A stretch of 64,000 bases of DNA from NCBI GenBank assembly GCA_948567375.1, contig OX419758.1:61137001-61201000 (forward strand), in the 5' to 3' direction. Under the pieces are notes generated by a model. The model was not told the DNA's origin, did not search any database, and was given only the letters and a program-made list of their open reading frames with translations. Below are positions 9,550 to 18,750 of the stretch, one piece after another. This DNA is from Lunularia cruciata. Lineage: Eukaryota; Streptophyta; Marchantiopsida; Lunulariales; Lunulariaceae. Position 1 is the first letter of the stretch, and every line of letters starts with the position of its first letter. A program made the translations under genes and the position numbers.

Positions 9550-12500
9550 CTATTTTGGCTTATTCTCTACTTCGTAAGCCCGACTAACTTCGTCACTAAA
9601 CTCCATATTGTTACATATTCCCCCGCCGCTAGTTGGTGACGTCCTCATCGCCAGTGAAGCTTCAAATTCCTTGATGGCCATCTGTGCATTCTGGAGGTGA
9701 GAAAGAGGTTCCCATGTGGCATCATGAAGGGGATACCCTTTCCAAAGGACCTTGTACTCCGTGTGTTGGCGACGGCCTCGTTGAATATGGCGACGCGCAA
9801 GGATACGATCAACTTCGTACTCCTCATGATCATTGATAGGGATAGGAAGAGGGGGAGGTTGGACTCGAGAGGAAAAGGAAGAAGGGTTAGGAACAAAGGG
9901 TTTCAACTTGGAAACATGAAAGACAGGATGGATACGCATGTGACAAGGTAAGGCAAGACGATAAGCAACAGGAGAGATAATATGGGTGATATCAAAGGGT
10001 CCTATCCAATTAGGAGCAAGTTTACGAACTTGGGTATCAAGTGGGAGAGGGAGGTTACTAGAGGATAGCATGACTTTATCACCAACTTCAAAGGTGAGAT
10101 CACGACGATGATGGTCTGCATATTGTTTTTGGCGATTCTGTGCAACAAGGAGGTGAGACTTGGCTTGTTGGAGAGAGTGGGATATAGTGGTCAAGAATGT
10201 AGAAGTATGAGGAACCTGAGAGGGAGGGGGAGCAAGAAGAGAATCTGGAACAAGCGGATCTTGGCCAAAATTGAGAAAGAAGGGAGAAAATCCAGTGCTT
10301 GCCTGTTTGGAGTTGTTGTAGGCAAATTCTGCAGCTACAAGACATTCATCCCAGTTGGTATGGTGGACATTGACAAAGGCCCGCAACATATCCTCCAATG
10401 TACGATTGGCACGTTCAGTTTGTCCATCAGTTTGAGGATGATAGGCCGTGGACAAAGCAAGCTTGGTGCCGAGAATCTGAAAGAGTGCTTGCCAAAACTT
10501 CCCGGTAAAGCGAGGATCACAGTCGGAGATGAGTACGCGTGGCATGCCATGATGCTTGAAGACATTGTCAAAGTAGATTTGTGCTAAGGTTGGAGCATCC
10601 ACGGTATCACAGGTTGGTGCCAAGTGGATTTGCTTACTAAGCTTATCCACAAACACCACGATGGCGGTGTGTCCTTGTTTTGTCTTTGGCAAGGATGTGA
10701 TGAGATCCAAGCTCACATGCTCCCAACGAGCGGATGGAATGGCGAGTGGTTGAAGGAGTCCACTCGGCTTCTGGTTGCTGGCCTTGTTCCGTTGGCAACT
10801 CTCACATGATCGGACAAAGTCTCGAACATCTCGTGTCATGTTGGGCCACCACCATTGGCGTTGGAGGGTGCCCAAGGTCTTGTCCACTCCCATGTGACCA
10901 GCTATTGGTAAATCATGGGCTTCTTGAAGGCGCACAAGTCGAAGATCACCTTTGGCTGGAACATAGATCTGGTCTGCATGGAATAAAAGGCCTTCCTTGA
11001 AGGAGAAGGTGTTGTACTCCTTGTCGCATGCTGTCAGACGACCATGTACCATTTGGAAGAAGGGATCTTGTCGTAGAGCTGATTGAAACTCATTGTGGAC
11101 CTTAGGGTCAATGGACACTGTTATAATTGCCACCGTGATGAAAGGAAGATCCTTCAAATCAGGTCGTCGTGATAGAGCATCGGGAATGACATGGAACCGA
11201 CCTGGTTTGTACTCAAGTTTGATATCAAACAATTGGAGTTGCTCTTCCCATTGATGATGCCGGCTCTTCATGTGCTCCAAGTGTAAGGTCTGCAACAATG
11301 GTTTGTGATCAGTTCGCATGATCATTTGTTTCCCCAAGAGATAATGCCTCCATACCTTGGTGGCATATACCATTGCAAGTTGTTCCCGATCTCGAGCAGA
11401 GTAATTTCTTTCCGCTGTATTTAGTCGGCGAGACACAAAGGCAATCGGATGTAGTCCATCTGGAAATTCTTGTTGCAACACAGCTCCAATTGCAAAGTTA
11501 GAAGCATCAAAATCAACCACACAAGGTAGTTGAGGATCATATGGTTGAAGAATAGGTCTTGAAGACACCATATGCTTTAACTTCTGGAATGCTTCTTCAT
11601 GCTTGGTGGTCCACTGGAAGCTCGAGTTCTTTCCCAAGAGGTCAGTCAATGGTGCAGCCACGTGAGCATAATAGTGGATGGACCGTCGGTAAAAACTGGC
11701 CAGTCCATTGAATGCTCGTACTTCTGTAGCATCCTTCGGGGTAGGCCAATCAGTAATGGCCTTGATCTTCTCTTCTTCCATCTTGATCCCCTCTGATGAG
11801 ATCTTATGACCCAAGAAGGTAACCTCCTTCTGCCAAAAAGCACACTTTGACTTCTTGCAGTAAAATTTCCAATGTCGTAGTCGTCTTAGGACTTCTCGCA
11901 CATGATTCACATGTTCTGCCTCTGTCTTGCTATAGATTAAGATATCATCTAAGAACACCACCACGGACCGATCCAATAGTCCCTCCAACACTCGATGCAT
12001 CTGATCCATGAAGACTGCTGGAGCATTAGTGAGTCCGAAAGGTAGAACTCTCCACTCAAAATGTCTATACCTTGTGCGAAAAGCAGTCTTTTGCACGTCC
12101 TCTCCTTCAATAGGAATTTGCCAATAGCCACTACAAAGATCCAACTTGGAAAAGTAGCGTGCTCCACTTAGTTGATCAAGCAGGTCATCGATCCGAGGCA
12201 AGGGATATGCATTCTTCACGGTTTGCTTATTGAGCCCACGGTAATCAATACAGAAACGAAGTCCTCCATCCTTCTTTGGAACAAATAGTACCGGTGCTCC
12301 CCACGGAGAGGTACTATGTCGTATGAAATCCTTCTCCAACAACTCTGTAAGTGTTGTTCGCAACTCCTCCAACTCCTTTGGTGAGAGCCGATAGATTGGT
12401 CTACTCACTGGAGTACTCCCTGGCAATAACTCGATCTTGAAGGGCATACCTCGATCGGAGGGTAATCCCTTTGGCAGATCATCCGGAAACACATCTGCAA

Positions 12501-13245
12501 ACTCCTGAACTATCCGATCAACCATTGCTTGATGCGGCACTTGGCCCTCCTCAGATTGTTCTTGTGCAATCGGCTTGATCCACACCGCGAATACAGACTT
12601 ATCGTCCTTCAAAGCTTGCTCTATGGCTGCTTCATTCACAAACTTCCCTTCTAGGAACTCATCTCTCTTCCAAGCTTGCTCCATGGTTGCCTTCCTGGCA
12701 AACTTCCCATCTTGGGACTCATCTCCCTTCCAGATTCGCTCTATGGCTACCTTCTCAACAAACTTCCCATCTTGGGACTGACTATTCTTAGGTGTCTTAC
12801 TCAGAGGTGCCAGACAACCTAATCGGAAATTCCTACCTTGGTGTTGTACTTGAATTTGGTGTTGGGTCCAATCAAATTGAACCTTATGACATTCAAGCCA
12901 AGGTAGACCTAGAATGATATCATAGTGTAGAGGTGCCACTACAAACCTCATACACTCCAAATACTCCTTCCCAATCTTGAAGGTAACGGGATGCAAGGTG
13001 CGGAATGCAGAACCCTTTCTACCATCCGCCATCATCAAACTACTTCCAATCACTGGCTTGATAGGAATACCCAATTCCTTTGCTACTTGCATAGACATGC
13101 AATTCTCTGAACTTCTAGAATCAACCAAAATTCTACAACCCCGATTAGATATCATACCTTGCAAGTGAAGCAAACTTGCATAGGTCGAGCCTTCAATCCC
13201 ATTGGAACTAATCAAGTTCCCAGTAGGTGGCTCAAAATCTCCTAC
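9550..13245 (-). CDS. pol: Element C pol polyprotein (protease-RT-RNase H-integrase-chromodomain)
   Basis: One uninterrupted frame. Downstream of the frameshift it has no ATG, and the frame is already open at the gag overlap, so expression probably needs a -1 frameshift. Counting from the TTG at 13215, domains in order are: retropepsin (VDSRSSENC near 31-39, flap [10 protein letters not shown] near 103); RT with [24 protein letters not shown] and FLDDILIYS near 420; RNase H with [12 protein letters not shown] near 568; integrase with an HHCC finger near 770-805 and catalytic D, D, E in [15 protein letters not shown] and DGQTERANR; and a chromodomain near 1135-1185 ([17 protein letters not shown]). 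The protease triad DSG is DSR, whereas old copy A keeps DSG. The frame runs through the polypurine tract and ends 66 bp inside the 3' LTR. Confidence 0.93.
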   Translation of the reverse strand, partial: VGDFEPPTGNLISSNGIEGSTYASLLHLQGMISNRGCRILVDSRSSENCMSMQVAKELGIPIKPVIGSSLMMADGRKGSAFRTLHPVTFKIGKEYLECMRFVVAPLHYDIILGLPWLECHKVQFDWTQHQIQVQHQGRNFRLGCLAPLSKTPKNSQSQDGKFVEKVAIERIWKGDESQDGKFARKATMEQAWKRDEFLEGKFVNEAAIEQALKDDKSVFAVWIKPIAQEQSEEGQVPHQAMVDRIVQEFADVFPDDLPKGLPSDRGMPFKIELLPGSTPVSRPIYRLSPKELEELRTTLTELLEKDFIRHSTSPWGAPVLFVPKKDGGLRFCIDYRGLNKQTVKNAYPLPRIDDLLDQLSGARYFSKLDLCSGYWQIPIEGEDVQKTAFRTRYRHFEWRVLPFGLTNAPAVFMDQMHRVLEGLLDRSVVVFLDDILIYSKTEAEHVNHVREVLRRLRHWKFYCKKSKCAFWQKEVTFLGHKISSEGIKMEEEKIKAITDWPTPKDATEVRAFNGLASFYRRSIHYYAHVAAPLTDLLGKNSSFQWTTKHEEAFQKLKHMVSSRPILQPYDPQLPCVVDFDASNFAIGAVLQQEFPDGLHPIAFVSRRLNTAERNYSARDREQLAMVYATKVWRHYLLGKQMIMRTDHKPLLQTLHLEHMKSRHHQWEEQLQLFDIKLEYKPGRFHVIPDALSRRPDLKDLPFITVAIITVSIDPKVHNEFQSALRQDPFFQMVHGRLTACDKEYNTFSFKEGLLFHADQIYVPAKGDLRLVRLQEAHDLPIAGHMGVDKTLGTLQRQWWWPNMTRDVRDFVRSCESCQRNKASNQKPSGLLQPLAIPSARWEHVSLDLITSLPKTKQGHTAIVVFVDKLSKQIHLAPTCDTVDAPTLAQIYFDNVFKHHGMPRVLISDCDPRFTGKFWQALFQILGTKLALSTAYHPQTDGQTERANRTLEDMLRAFVNVHHTNWDECLVAAEFAYNNSKQASTGFSPFFLNFGQDPLVPDSLLAPPPSQVPHTSTFLTTISHSLQQAKSHLLVAQNRQKQYADHHRRDLTFEVGDKVMLSSSNLPLPLDTQVRKLAPNWIGPFDITHIISPVAYRLALPCHMRIHPVFHVSKLKPFVPNPSSFSSRVQPPPLPIPINDHEEYEVDRILARRHIQRGRRQHTEYKVLWKGYPLHDATWEPLSHLQNAQMAIKEFEASLAMRTSPTSGGGICNNMEFSDEVSRAYEVENKPK

Positions 13246-13263
13246 TGGGATTCCTCGTTTCCC
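13218..13263 (-). promoter_or_regulatory. Predicted -1 ribosomal frameshift signal at gag-pol junction of C
   Basis: On the minus strand heptamer GGGAAAC (13263-13257) lies in the gag frame as G GGA AAC. A 6-nt spacer (13256-13251) follows, then a perfect 10-bp stem of TCCCAGTAGG (13250-13241) with CCTACTGGGA (13227-13218). The gag stop is within the stem. Pol is in the -1 frame and open across this stretch. In relic A the stem is TCCCAATAGG with TCTATTGGGA: one G-C pair becomes A-U, with one G-U wobble. The A heptamer has decayed to AGGAAAC. Confidence 0.75.
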
Positions 13264-14141
13264 GGATCATTCCGCTCCACAACCTCCACTTGGGCAACTT
13301 GTCGAGGTCGTCCATTCTTGAGTGGACATTCAGCAATGCGATGCCCCAACTGGCGACAATAAAAACAACCTCCATTTTGTCGTAATCTTTCTCTATCTAC
13401 TGTGCCAAGTGGTCTTCGCTGGATAGCATCAATCTCCATTGGTACCGGTTCTTCCACTTGTGGTACGGTTAGGTTTTGTGTAGGTCGAGGTCGAGACCAA
13501 GTTGTTGCAACTAAGGAATCAAAATGCTCAGCCAATTGCATGGCTTCTTCTACGTTTTGTGGCTCTCGCATGGTCACCTCCAATCTGGTTCGTGACTTCA
13601 ATCCTCGCACAAATCGATCCAGAACTTCACCTTCTTGGATATCTGGAATTTGCATGATGATATTCTGAACTTGTGTGATGTAGCTTCTCATTGAGCCAAT
13701 CTGCCTCAACTCCGCAAATTTATCTCGTGCAGCTCGGGTGGCATTTATAGTCTGAAATCGACCAAGTATTGCATCCTTGAATTCTGCCCATGTCAAAATC
13801 GGTGTAACAATTTGTCGTTCAGCTCTTTCTACTCGGAATCGCCACCAAAGTTTTGCCACGCCATCCAACTGGCTAGAAGCCAAGAGAATTTGTTTCCGCT
13901 CGTCTTGAAGATTGGTGGCTTCAAAGTAACGTTCACAGTCAAACACAAAATTCTCCACTATGCCTGGAAGATTCTTGCCTTCAAACACCTTGGGTTTCGG
14001 AAATCGAATGCGATCTTCTCCATCTCGAACTGGCGCTCTGTCTATCTGTTCTTGTCGTTGCTGGTCTCGTTCATCCAACAATCAAGTAAGATGCTCGATT
14101 TGTTGTTGCATTGCAAGGATAACATCCGGTATTGCCGCCAT
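13242..14141 (-). pseudogene. gag: Element C gag with premature stop
   Basis: The natural start is the ATG at 14141. Codon 20 (14084-14082) is TGA, after which the frame is open to the stop at 13242. Relic A has CGG, arginine, at the same place, so the stop is a recent loss. The body has the plant gag core (about residues 35-190 after the stop, including a LWWRF motif and a GLKSRTR motif) and a CCHC zinc knuckle, CFYCRQLGHRIAEC, at 13326-13367. Gag would package element RNA into particles. Reinitiation after the stop is possible but unsupported, as the next codons are TTG. Confidence 0.85.
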
Positions 14142-14395
14142 CGCTACTATTCTATTCCACTACTCTCAATTTATCTAGTTGATTAACACATAGATACAAC
14201 ACGTCCACCGTTCTCCATAAGTTACAACTGGAAGTATCAAGGGTTCCTTTGACACGGTGATCATATGTAGAAAGTCTTGCCCAAAATGTGAGGTGATGAA
14301 TTGTGTGAAACGATGCTTTGGTAAGATCTGGACATGAAAGTCCCAATGGTTTGACGGAAGTGGATTTGGTGGTCCATAAATTCCATCCATCCCAT

Positions 14396-14411
14396 TCCTG
14401 CTCTGATACCA
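14396..14411 (-). other. Primer-binding site of element C (initiator-Met tRNA)
   Basis: One base inside the 5' LTR the minus strand reads TGGTATCAGAGCAGGA. The first 12 bases are the exact plant retrotransposon site complementary to the 3' end of initiator methionine tRNA. Relic A carries the same site at 16602-16617 with one change (TGGTATTAGAGC). Confidence 0.9.
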
Positions 14412-14412
14412 A

Positions 14413-14835
14413 TGTAAAAGACCGAAACCGAGGAGAGAAATAGGAGAATGGAAACTCACATTGGGACACTTGAATGAGGGAAAACTCCGAATGCCTAGCA
14501 TGAGCTTTGGCCTTGGTATTTATAGGTAGCATACAAGACCTTTGAAGCTTCTCAAGAAGCTTCCTTGAGCCGCTTTCTTGGAGTGCAAGTCAAGTTAACT
14601 AGGAAGCTTCTCAAGAAGCTTCCTTCTAGAAGCCGTCTACTTGGCGTGCAAGCTAAGCTAGTTAGAAGCTTCTAGAAGCTTCCTTCTAGAAGCTACCTGC
14701 TTAGGGTGCAAGTTAACTAGTTGGGAAGCTTCCTAAGAAGCTTCTTAGATGCTTCTAGAATATTCTAGGCTATTTTGGCTTATTCTCTACTTCGTAAGCC
14801 CGACTAACTTCGTCACTAAACTCCATATTGTTACA
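14413..14835 (-). repeat. 5' LTR of element C
   Basis: A 423-bp LTR nearly identical to 9193-9615; I see differences only near 9204 (A/G) and in the gggc/tgcaag stretch. It holds the functional promoter of the element: a heat-shock-type array at 14665-14682 and a TATA box at 14517-14524, read on the minus strand into gag. Confidence 0.95.
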
Positions 14836-16618
14836 CTTCCCATCTAGGGACTCATTTCTCTTCAAAGCTTACTCCATGGTTGCCTTCTTGGAAAAATTCC
14901 CATCTTGGGGCTCCTCTCTCTTCAAGGCATGCTCTATGGCTACCTTCTCAATAAAATTCCCATCTTGGGACTGATTATTCTTAGGTGTCTTACTTAGAGG
15001 TGCCAAACAACCTAATCAAAAATTCTTACCTTAGTGTTGTACTTGAATTTTTCATTGGGTCCAATCGAATTGAACCTTATGACGTTCAAGCCAAGATAGT
15101 CCTAGAATGACATCATAGTGTAGAGGCACCACTACAAATCTCATACACTCCAAATACTCCTTCACAATCTTAAAAGTAACAAGATATGAGGTAAAAATGT
15201 AGAACCCTTTCTACCATCCTCCATCATCAATCTACTTCCAATCATTGGCTTAATAGGAATACCCAATTCCTTCACTACTTGCATGGACATGCAATTCTCT
15301 GAACTTCCAGAATCAACCAAAATCCTACAACCCCAATTAGATGTCATACCTTGCAAGTGAAGCAAGCTTGCATAGGTTTAGCCTTCAATCCCATTGGAAC
15401 TAATCAAGCTCCCAATAGATGGCTCAAAATCTCCTATTGGGATTCCTTGTTTCCTTGATCATTCTGTTCCACAAACTCCATCTGGGCAACTTATTGAGGT
15501 TGCCCATTCCTAAGTGGACATTCAACAATGCAATGTCCAACTTGGTGACAATAAAAAAACCTCCATTTTGTCGTAATCTTTCTCTATTTGTTGTACCAAG
15601 TGGTCTCTATTGGATAGCATCAACCTCCATTGGTGTTGGTTCTTCCACCCATGCGTAGTGTATTAGTAAGCTTTGTGTAGGTCAAGGTCAAGACCAAGTT
15701 GTCATAACCAAAGAATCAAAGCGCTCAACCAATTGCATGGCTTCTTCTACATTTTGTAGTTCTTGCATGGTCACCTCCAATTTGGTTTGTGATTTCAATC
15801 CCAACACAAATTGATCCAAACCTTCACCTTCTTGTATATCTAGAATTTGTATGATGATGTTTTGAAATTGTGTGATGTAGCTCCTTACTAAGCCAATTTG
15901 CTTCAACTCTGCTAATTTATCTTGTGCGGCTTGTGCGGCTTGGGTGGCATTTATAGTTTGAAATCGACCAAGTATTGCATCCTTGAATTATCCCATGTCA
16001 AAATTGGTGCAACAATCTGTTGTTTAGCTTGCTCCACTTGGAATTGCCACCAAAGTTTTGCCACACCATCCAATTGGCTAGAAGCCAAGAGAATCTATTT
16101 CTATTCATCTTGAAGATTGGTGGCTTCAAAGTAACATTCGCAATCAAACACAAAATTCTCCACTATGCCTGGAAGATTCTTGCTTTCAAACACCTTGGGT
16201 TTTGGAAATTGAATGCAATCTTCTCCATCTTGAACTAGCATTCTCTCTATATGTTCTCGTCATTGTTGGTACTTATTCATCCAACAACCGAGTAAGGTGC
16301 TCAATTTGTTGCTACATCACAAGGATAATGTTTGGTATTGCCGCCAAAGCTACTTCTCTATCCGACTACTCCCAATTTATCTAATTGATTAACACATAGA
16401 TACAACACGTCCACCGTTCTCCATAAGTTCCAATTGGAAGTATCAAAGGTTCCTCAGACAAGAAGATCATATGCAAAAAATCCTATCCAAAGCGTGAGGT
16501 GATGAATTGCGTGAAATGATGCTTGGATAATATCTAGACATGAAAATCCCAATGGTTTGGTGGAAGTGGATTTGGCGATCCATAAATTCCATCCATCCCA
16601 TTCCTGCTCTAATACCAA
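14836..16618 (-). pseudogene. Element A protease and gag fragment (decayed)
   Basis: This resumes element A after the insertion of C, starting with the second copy of cttcc. It encodes a protease with an intact VDSGSSENC active site (within 15162-15365), then the gag-pol overlap with the decayed frameshift stem (15410-15442), and gag pieces with many stops (15688-16340). At the gag start position ATG has become TTG. The arginine codon corresponding to C's premature stop is CGG. Confidence 0.8.
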
Positions 16619-17030
16619 TGTAAAAGACCAAGACCGAGGAGAGAAATAGGAGAATGGAAGCTCATATTGGGATGCTAAAATGAGGGAAAAATCCAAATGC
16701 CTAGTATGAGCTTTGGCTTTGGTATTTATAGGTAGCATACAAGGCTCTTGAGAAGCTTCTTAAGAAGTTTCCTTTAGCCTCTTTCTTAGAGTGCAAGCCA
16801 AGTTAACCCGGAAGCTTCTCAAGAAGCTTCCTTCTAGAAGCCGCCTACTTGGCATGCAAGCTAAGCTAGTTGGAAGCTTCTAGAAGCTACTTATTTGAGG
16901 TGCAAGCTAAGCTAACCAAGAAGCTTCCCAAAAAGCTTCCTAGATACTTATGGAATATTCTAGGCTAATTTGTCTTATTTGCTACTTTGTTAGTCCTACT
17001 AACTTCATTGCTAAACTCCATATTGTTATA
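16619..17030 (-). repeat. 5' LTR of element A
   Basis: A 412-bp partner of 1196-1607, starting tgtaaaag and ending ttgttata (the terminal CA has mutated to TA). A heat-shock-like GAAnnTTCnnGAA motif is at 16873-16885. It is followed by the duplication gacaa (17031-17035). Confidence 0.9.
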
Positions 17031-17459
17031 GACAACTACACTAGGGGAAAGTGCAACTTGTAACTTACCATCATAACACAAAGTCTTACGGTCTACAAGT
17101 CATCACTTCTTGCCTCATAGGAGATAAATATAAGTAGTTTGATTAGTCATCACTCTAGCCTCACTAACAAGAACACACTAGAGCACCAATGCTCTAAAGT
17201 CAAGGCATTTCACACAAGCATGGTGCACAAATATGAAGTAGAGAATGGAAGGAATTCAATCACAAGAAGTCTACACAAAACCCTCCATCTCATAAATCAA
17301 CACCAAATTGACTTTGCCACCATTTGGCATTTGATATAATTGGAGTGTCTACCTACTCCTAAGCTACCAAGATCACCAAGGATGAGATCAAATTGCTATC
17401 CTAGCCAAAGCTATATGTGTATAGGTGTCAACACCAATCATTAAGACTACAAGCAAAGG

Positions 17460-17530
17460 TGGATCAATTGGCTAGGGCACCGGTCTAAAAACTAGAGATC
17501 TGAGGTTCAAACCTTGTTGCCCATAATCTG
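17460..17530 (+). repeat. tRNA-like (SINE-type) sequence with Pol III A and B boxes
   Basis: TGGATCAATTGG at 17460-17471 fits the Pol III A box with one mismatch. GGTTCAAACC at 17504-17513 fits the B box exactly, 44 bp downstream. The stretch between and after resembles a decayed tRNA. It does not fold into a convincing full tRNA, so a tRNA-derived SINE relic is the better reading. No terminal repeat or poly(A) tail was delimited. Confidence 0.4.
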
Positions 17531-17596
17531 GAAGAGTGGACAGATTTTTCCATATGATCATCAAAAACTACCAAAAAACTCATCTAAATTGGCTAG

Positions 17597-18313
17597 TGTA
17601 ATACTTCAAGGACAGGAGAACTCAATTATAATACTCCAATGACAAGAGACCAAGAGATAAGAGAGGAAACACCAACTTCACACTCAATACTCCAATGCCT
17701 TAAAGGAACACCTTCTCTTTATTATATAGCAAGATAGATCCCCTCAAAGGAAGCTCCACCTTGGATCAAATACATGGATTGGTGACCTGTCCGCAAGCTC
17801 CACTCTTAGACCCACCCATGTCAGTTCCTATCCTATCTAGTTGGTCAAATAGGTTTGACCTAAGGGAATATTTAAGGAATATTCCTATAGGGAGCTCCAC
17901 TCTTAGATTAGTTGCTTGGGTTTGTGACATGTCAATCCTTGTCCTATCTAGTTGGTCAAATAGGTTTGACTTAAGGTAATATTTAAGAAATCTTCCTATA
18001 AGGAGCTCAAAATCACATGGATGAGATACTATTGGAAAGCTCTCAATGAAAAAAATCATAAAGGGGAGAAGGAAAGCACTTTTCCTCCAAAAAGAGGGAA
18101 ATCTTTTCATTTTCAAGGTGTAATTAATTCGTTTAGGCCTCCAAAATTGGCTCTAAAATTTTTAGGCTACTTTTGGTTTTTTCCCTTTTAGTAGAAATAT
18201 TCTTTTGGTGACACTTCTATCTATTCTACTTAGACCATTGTACACAACATCCTTCTAGATGTTACCAAGCCAATTTTCACCTCTAGATAATATGTCTAGC
18301 TATTGGTATTGTA
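17597..18313 (-). repeat. Solo LTR of family B
   Basis: A 717-bp LTR like those at 3406 and 7248, starting tgtaatactt and ending ggtattgta. Flanks gctag (17592-17596) and gctaa (18314-18318) look like a target duplication with one change. The starting segment is partly duplicated (a second ataatactccaa near 17630). No internal sequence is attached. Confidence 0.8.
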
Positions 18314-18337
18314 GCTAACCTCACACAAGCCCATAGT

Positions 18338-18750
18338 TATAATGCCAATAGCTATACATATTATCTAGAGGTGAAAACTATCTGATCTCACCAAAATAGT
18401 ACTTTACTAAATAGGGTAGGAGCCAAAAATAGCCTAAAAACTTCAAAGCTAATTTCAAAGGCCTAAACTGAATGAATTAGGCCTCAAAGATGTGCAATTT
18501 TCTCCCTTAAACCCTCAGAGCCTATATACATTGACCTTTGCATGTATTTGATCTAAAGGTGTAGCTTCCTTTGAGAAGATGCTCTTTACTATATAATAAA
18601 TTCAAGATGTTCCTTTGGGGCATTGGAGTATTGAGTGTGAAGCTTTGTGTCTCCTCTTGTGTTTCTCTTAAGGTCTCTTATCCTCAAAAGATTACAATAG
18701 CTTTATGCCTCAAAGCTTCTATTAAGGTCTCTTATCCTTGAAAGATTACA
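18338..18750 (+). repeat. Second solo LTR of family B, inverted
   Basis: The reverse complement of a B-type LTR: it begins tataatgcc and ends gattaca. It is 413 bp, shorter than its neighbour through internal deletion. It shows the same duplicated end segment (aaggtctcttatcc occurs twice). Flanks atagt (18333-18337) and atagc (18751-18755) fit a decayed target duplication. With 17597-18313 it forms a large imperfect palindrome. Confidence 0.75.

Larger units (their letters stand above)
9193..9615 (-). repeat. 3' LTR of element C
   Basis: A 423-bp LTR, TG...CA, paired with 14413-14835. The pol frame of C ends inside it at 9550. On the minus strand a GGCGGGGGAATA polypurine tract abuts its edge at 9616 onward. 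The minus-strand TATA box (CTATAAATACC) lies at 9297-9304. Upstream of it in transcription order lie clustered GAA/TTC palindromes, including a perfect four-unit heat-shock consensus at 9445-9462 and a three-unit one at 9533-9545. Confidence 0.95.
9193..14835 (-). mobile_element. Young Ty3/gypsy chromovirus C inserted in A
   Basis: A complete 5643-bp element on the minus strand. It has two 423-bp LTRs (9193-9615 and 14413-14835), the duplication cttcc (9188-9192 and 14836-14840), a perfect primer-binding site, gag with a CCHC knuckle, a pol frame of more than 1200 codons (protease, RT, RNase H, integrase, chromodomain) and a polypurine tract. By eye the LTRs differ at only 2 positions, both transitions, so insertion was recent. 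Defects: a stop at gag codon 20 and a changed protease active site. It lies in a relic of its own family and in the same orientation. Confidence 0.95.
1196..17030 (-). mobile_element. Ty3/gypsy chromovirus A (old, outer element, entered by B and C)
   Basis: The element is bounded by two 412-bp LTRs (1196-1607 and 16619-17030) and a 5-bp target duplication, gacaa, at 1191-1195 and 17031-17035. It is read on the minus strand. Its coding interior survives as three pieces: 1608-3405 (integrase and chromodomain), 7998-9192 (RNase H and reverse transcriptase) and 14836-16618 (protease and gag). Removing the two inserts and their duplications leaves about 5.6 kb, almost the length of relative C (5643 bp). 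The pieces carry many stops and frameshifts and the LTRs differ at many sites, so it is old and inactive. Confidence 0.92.
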
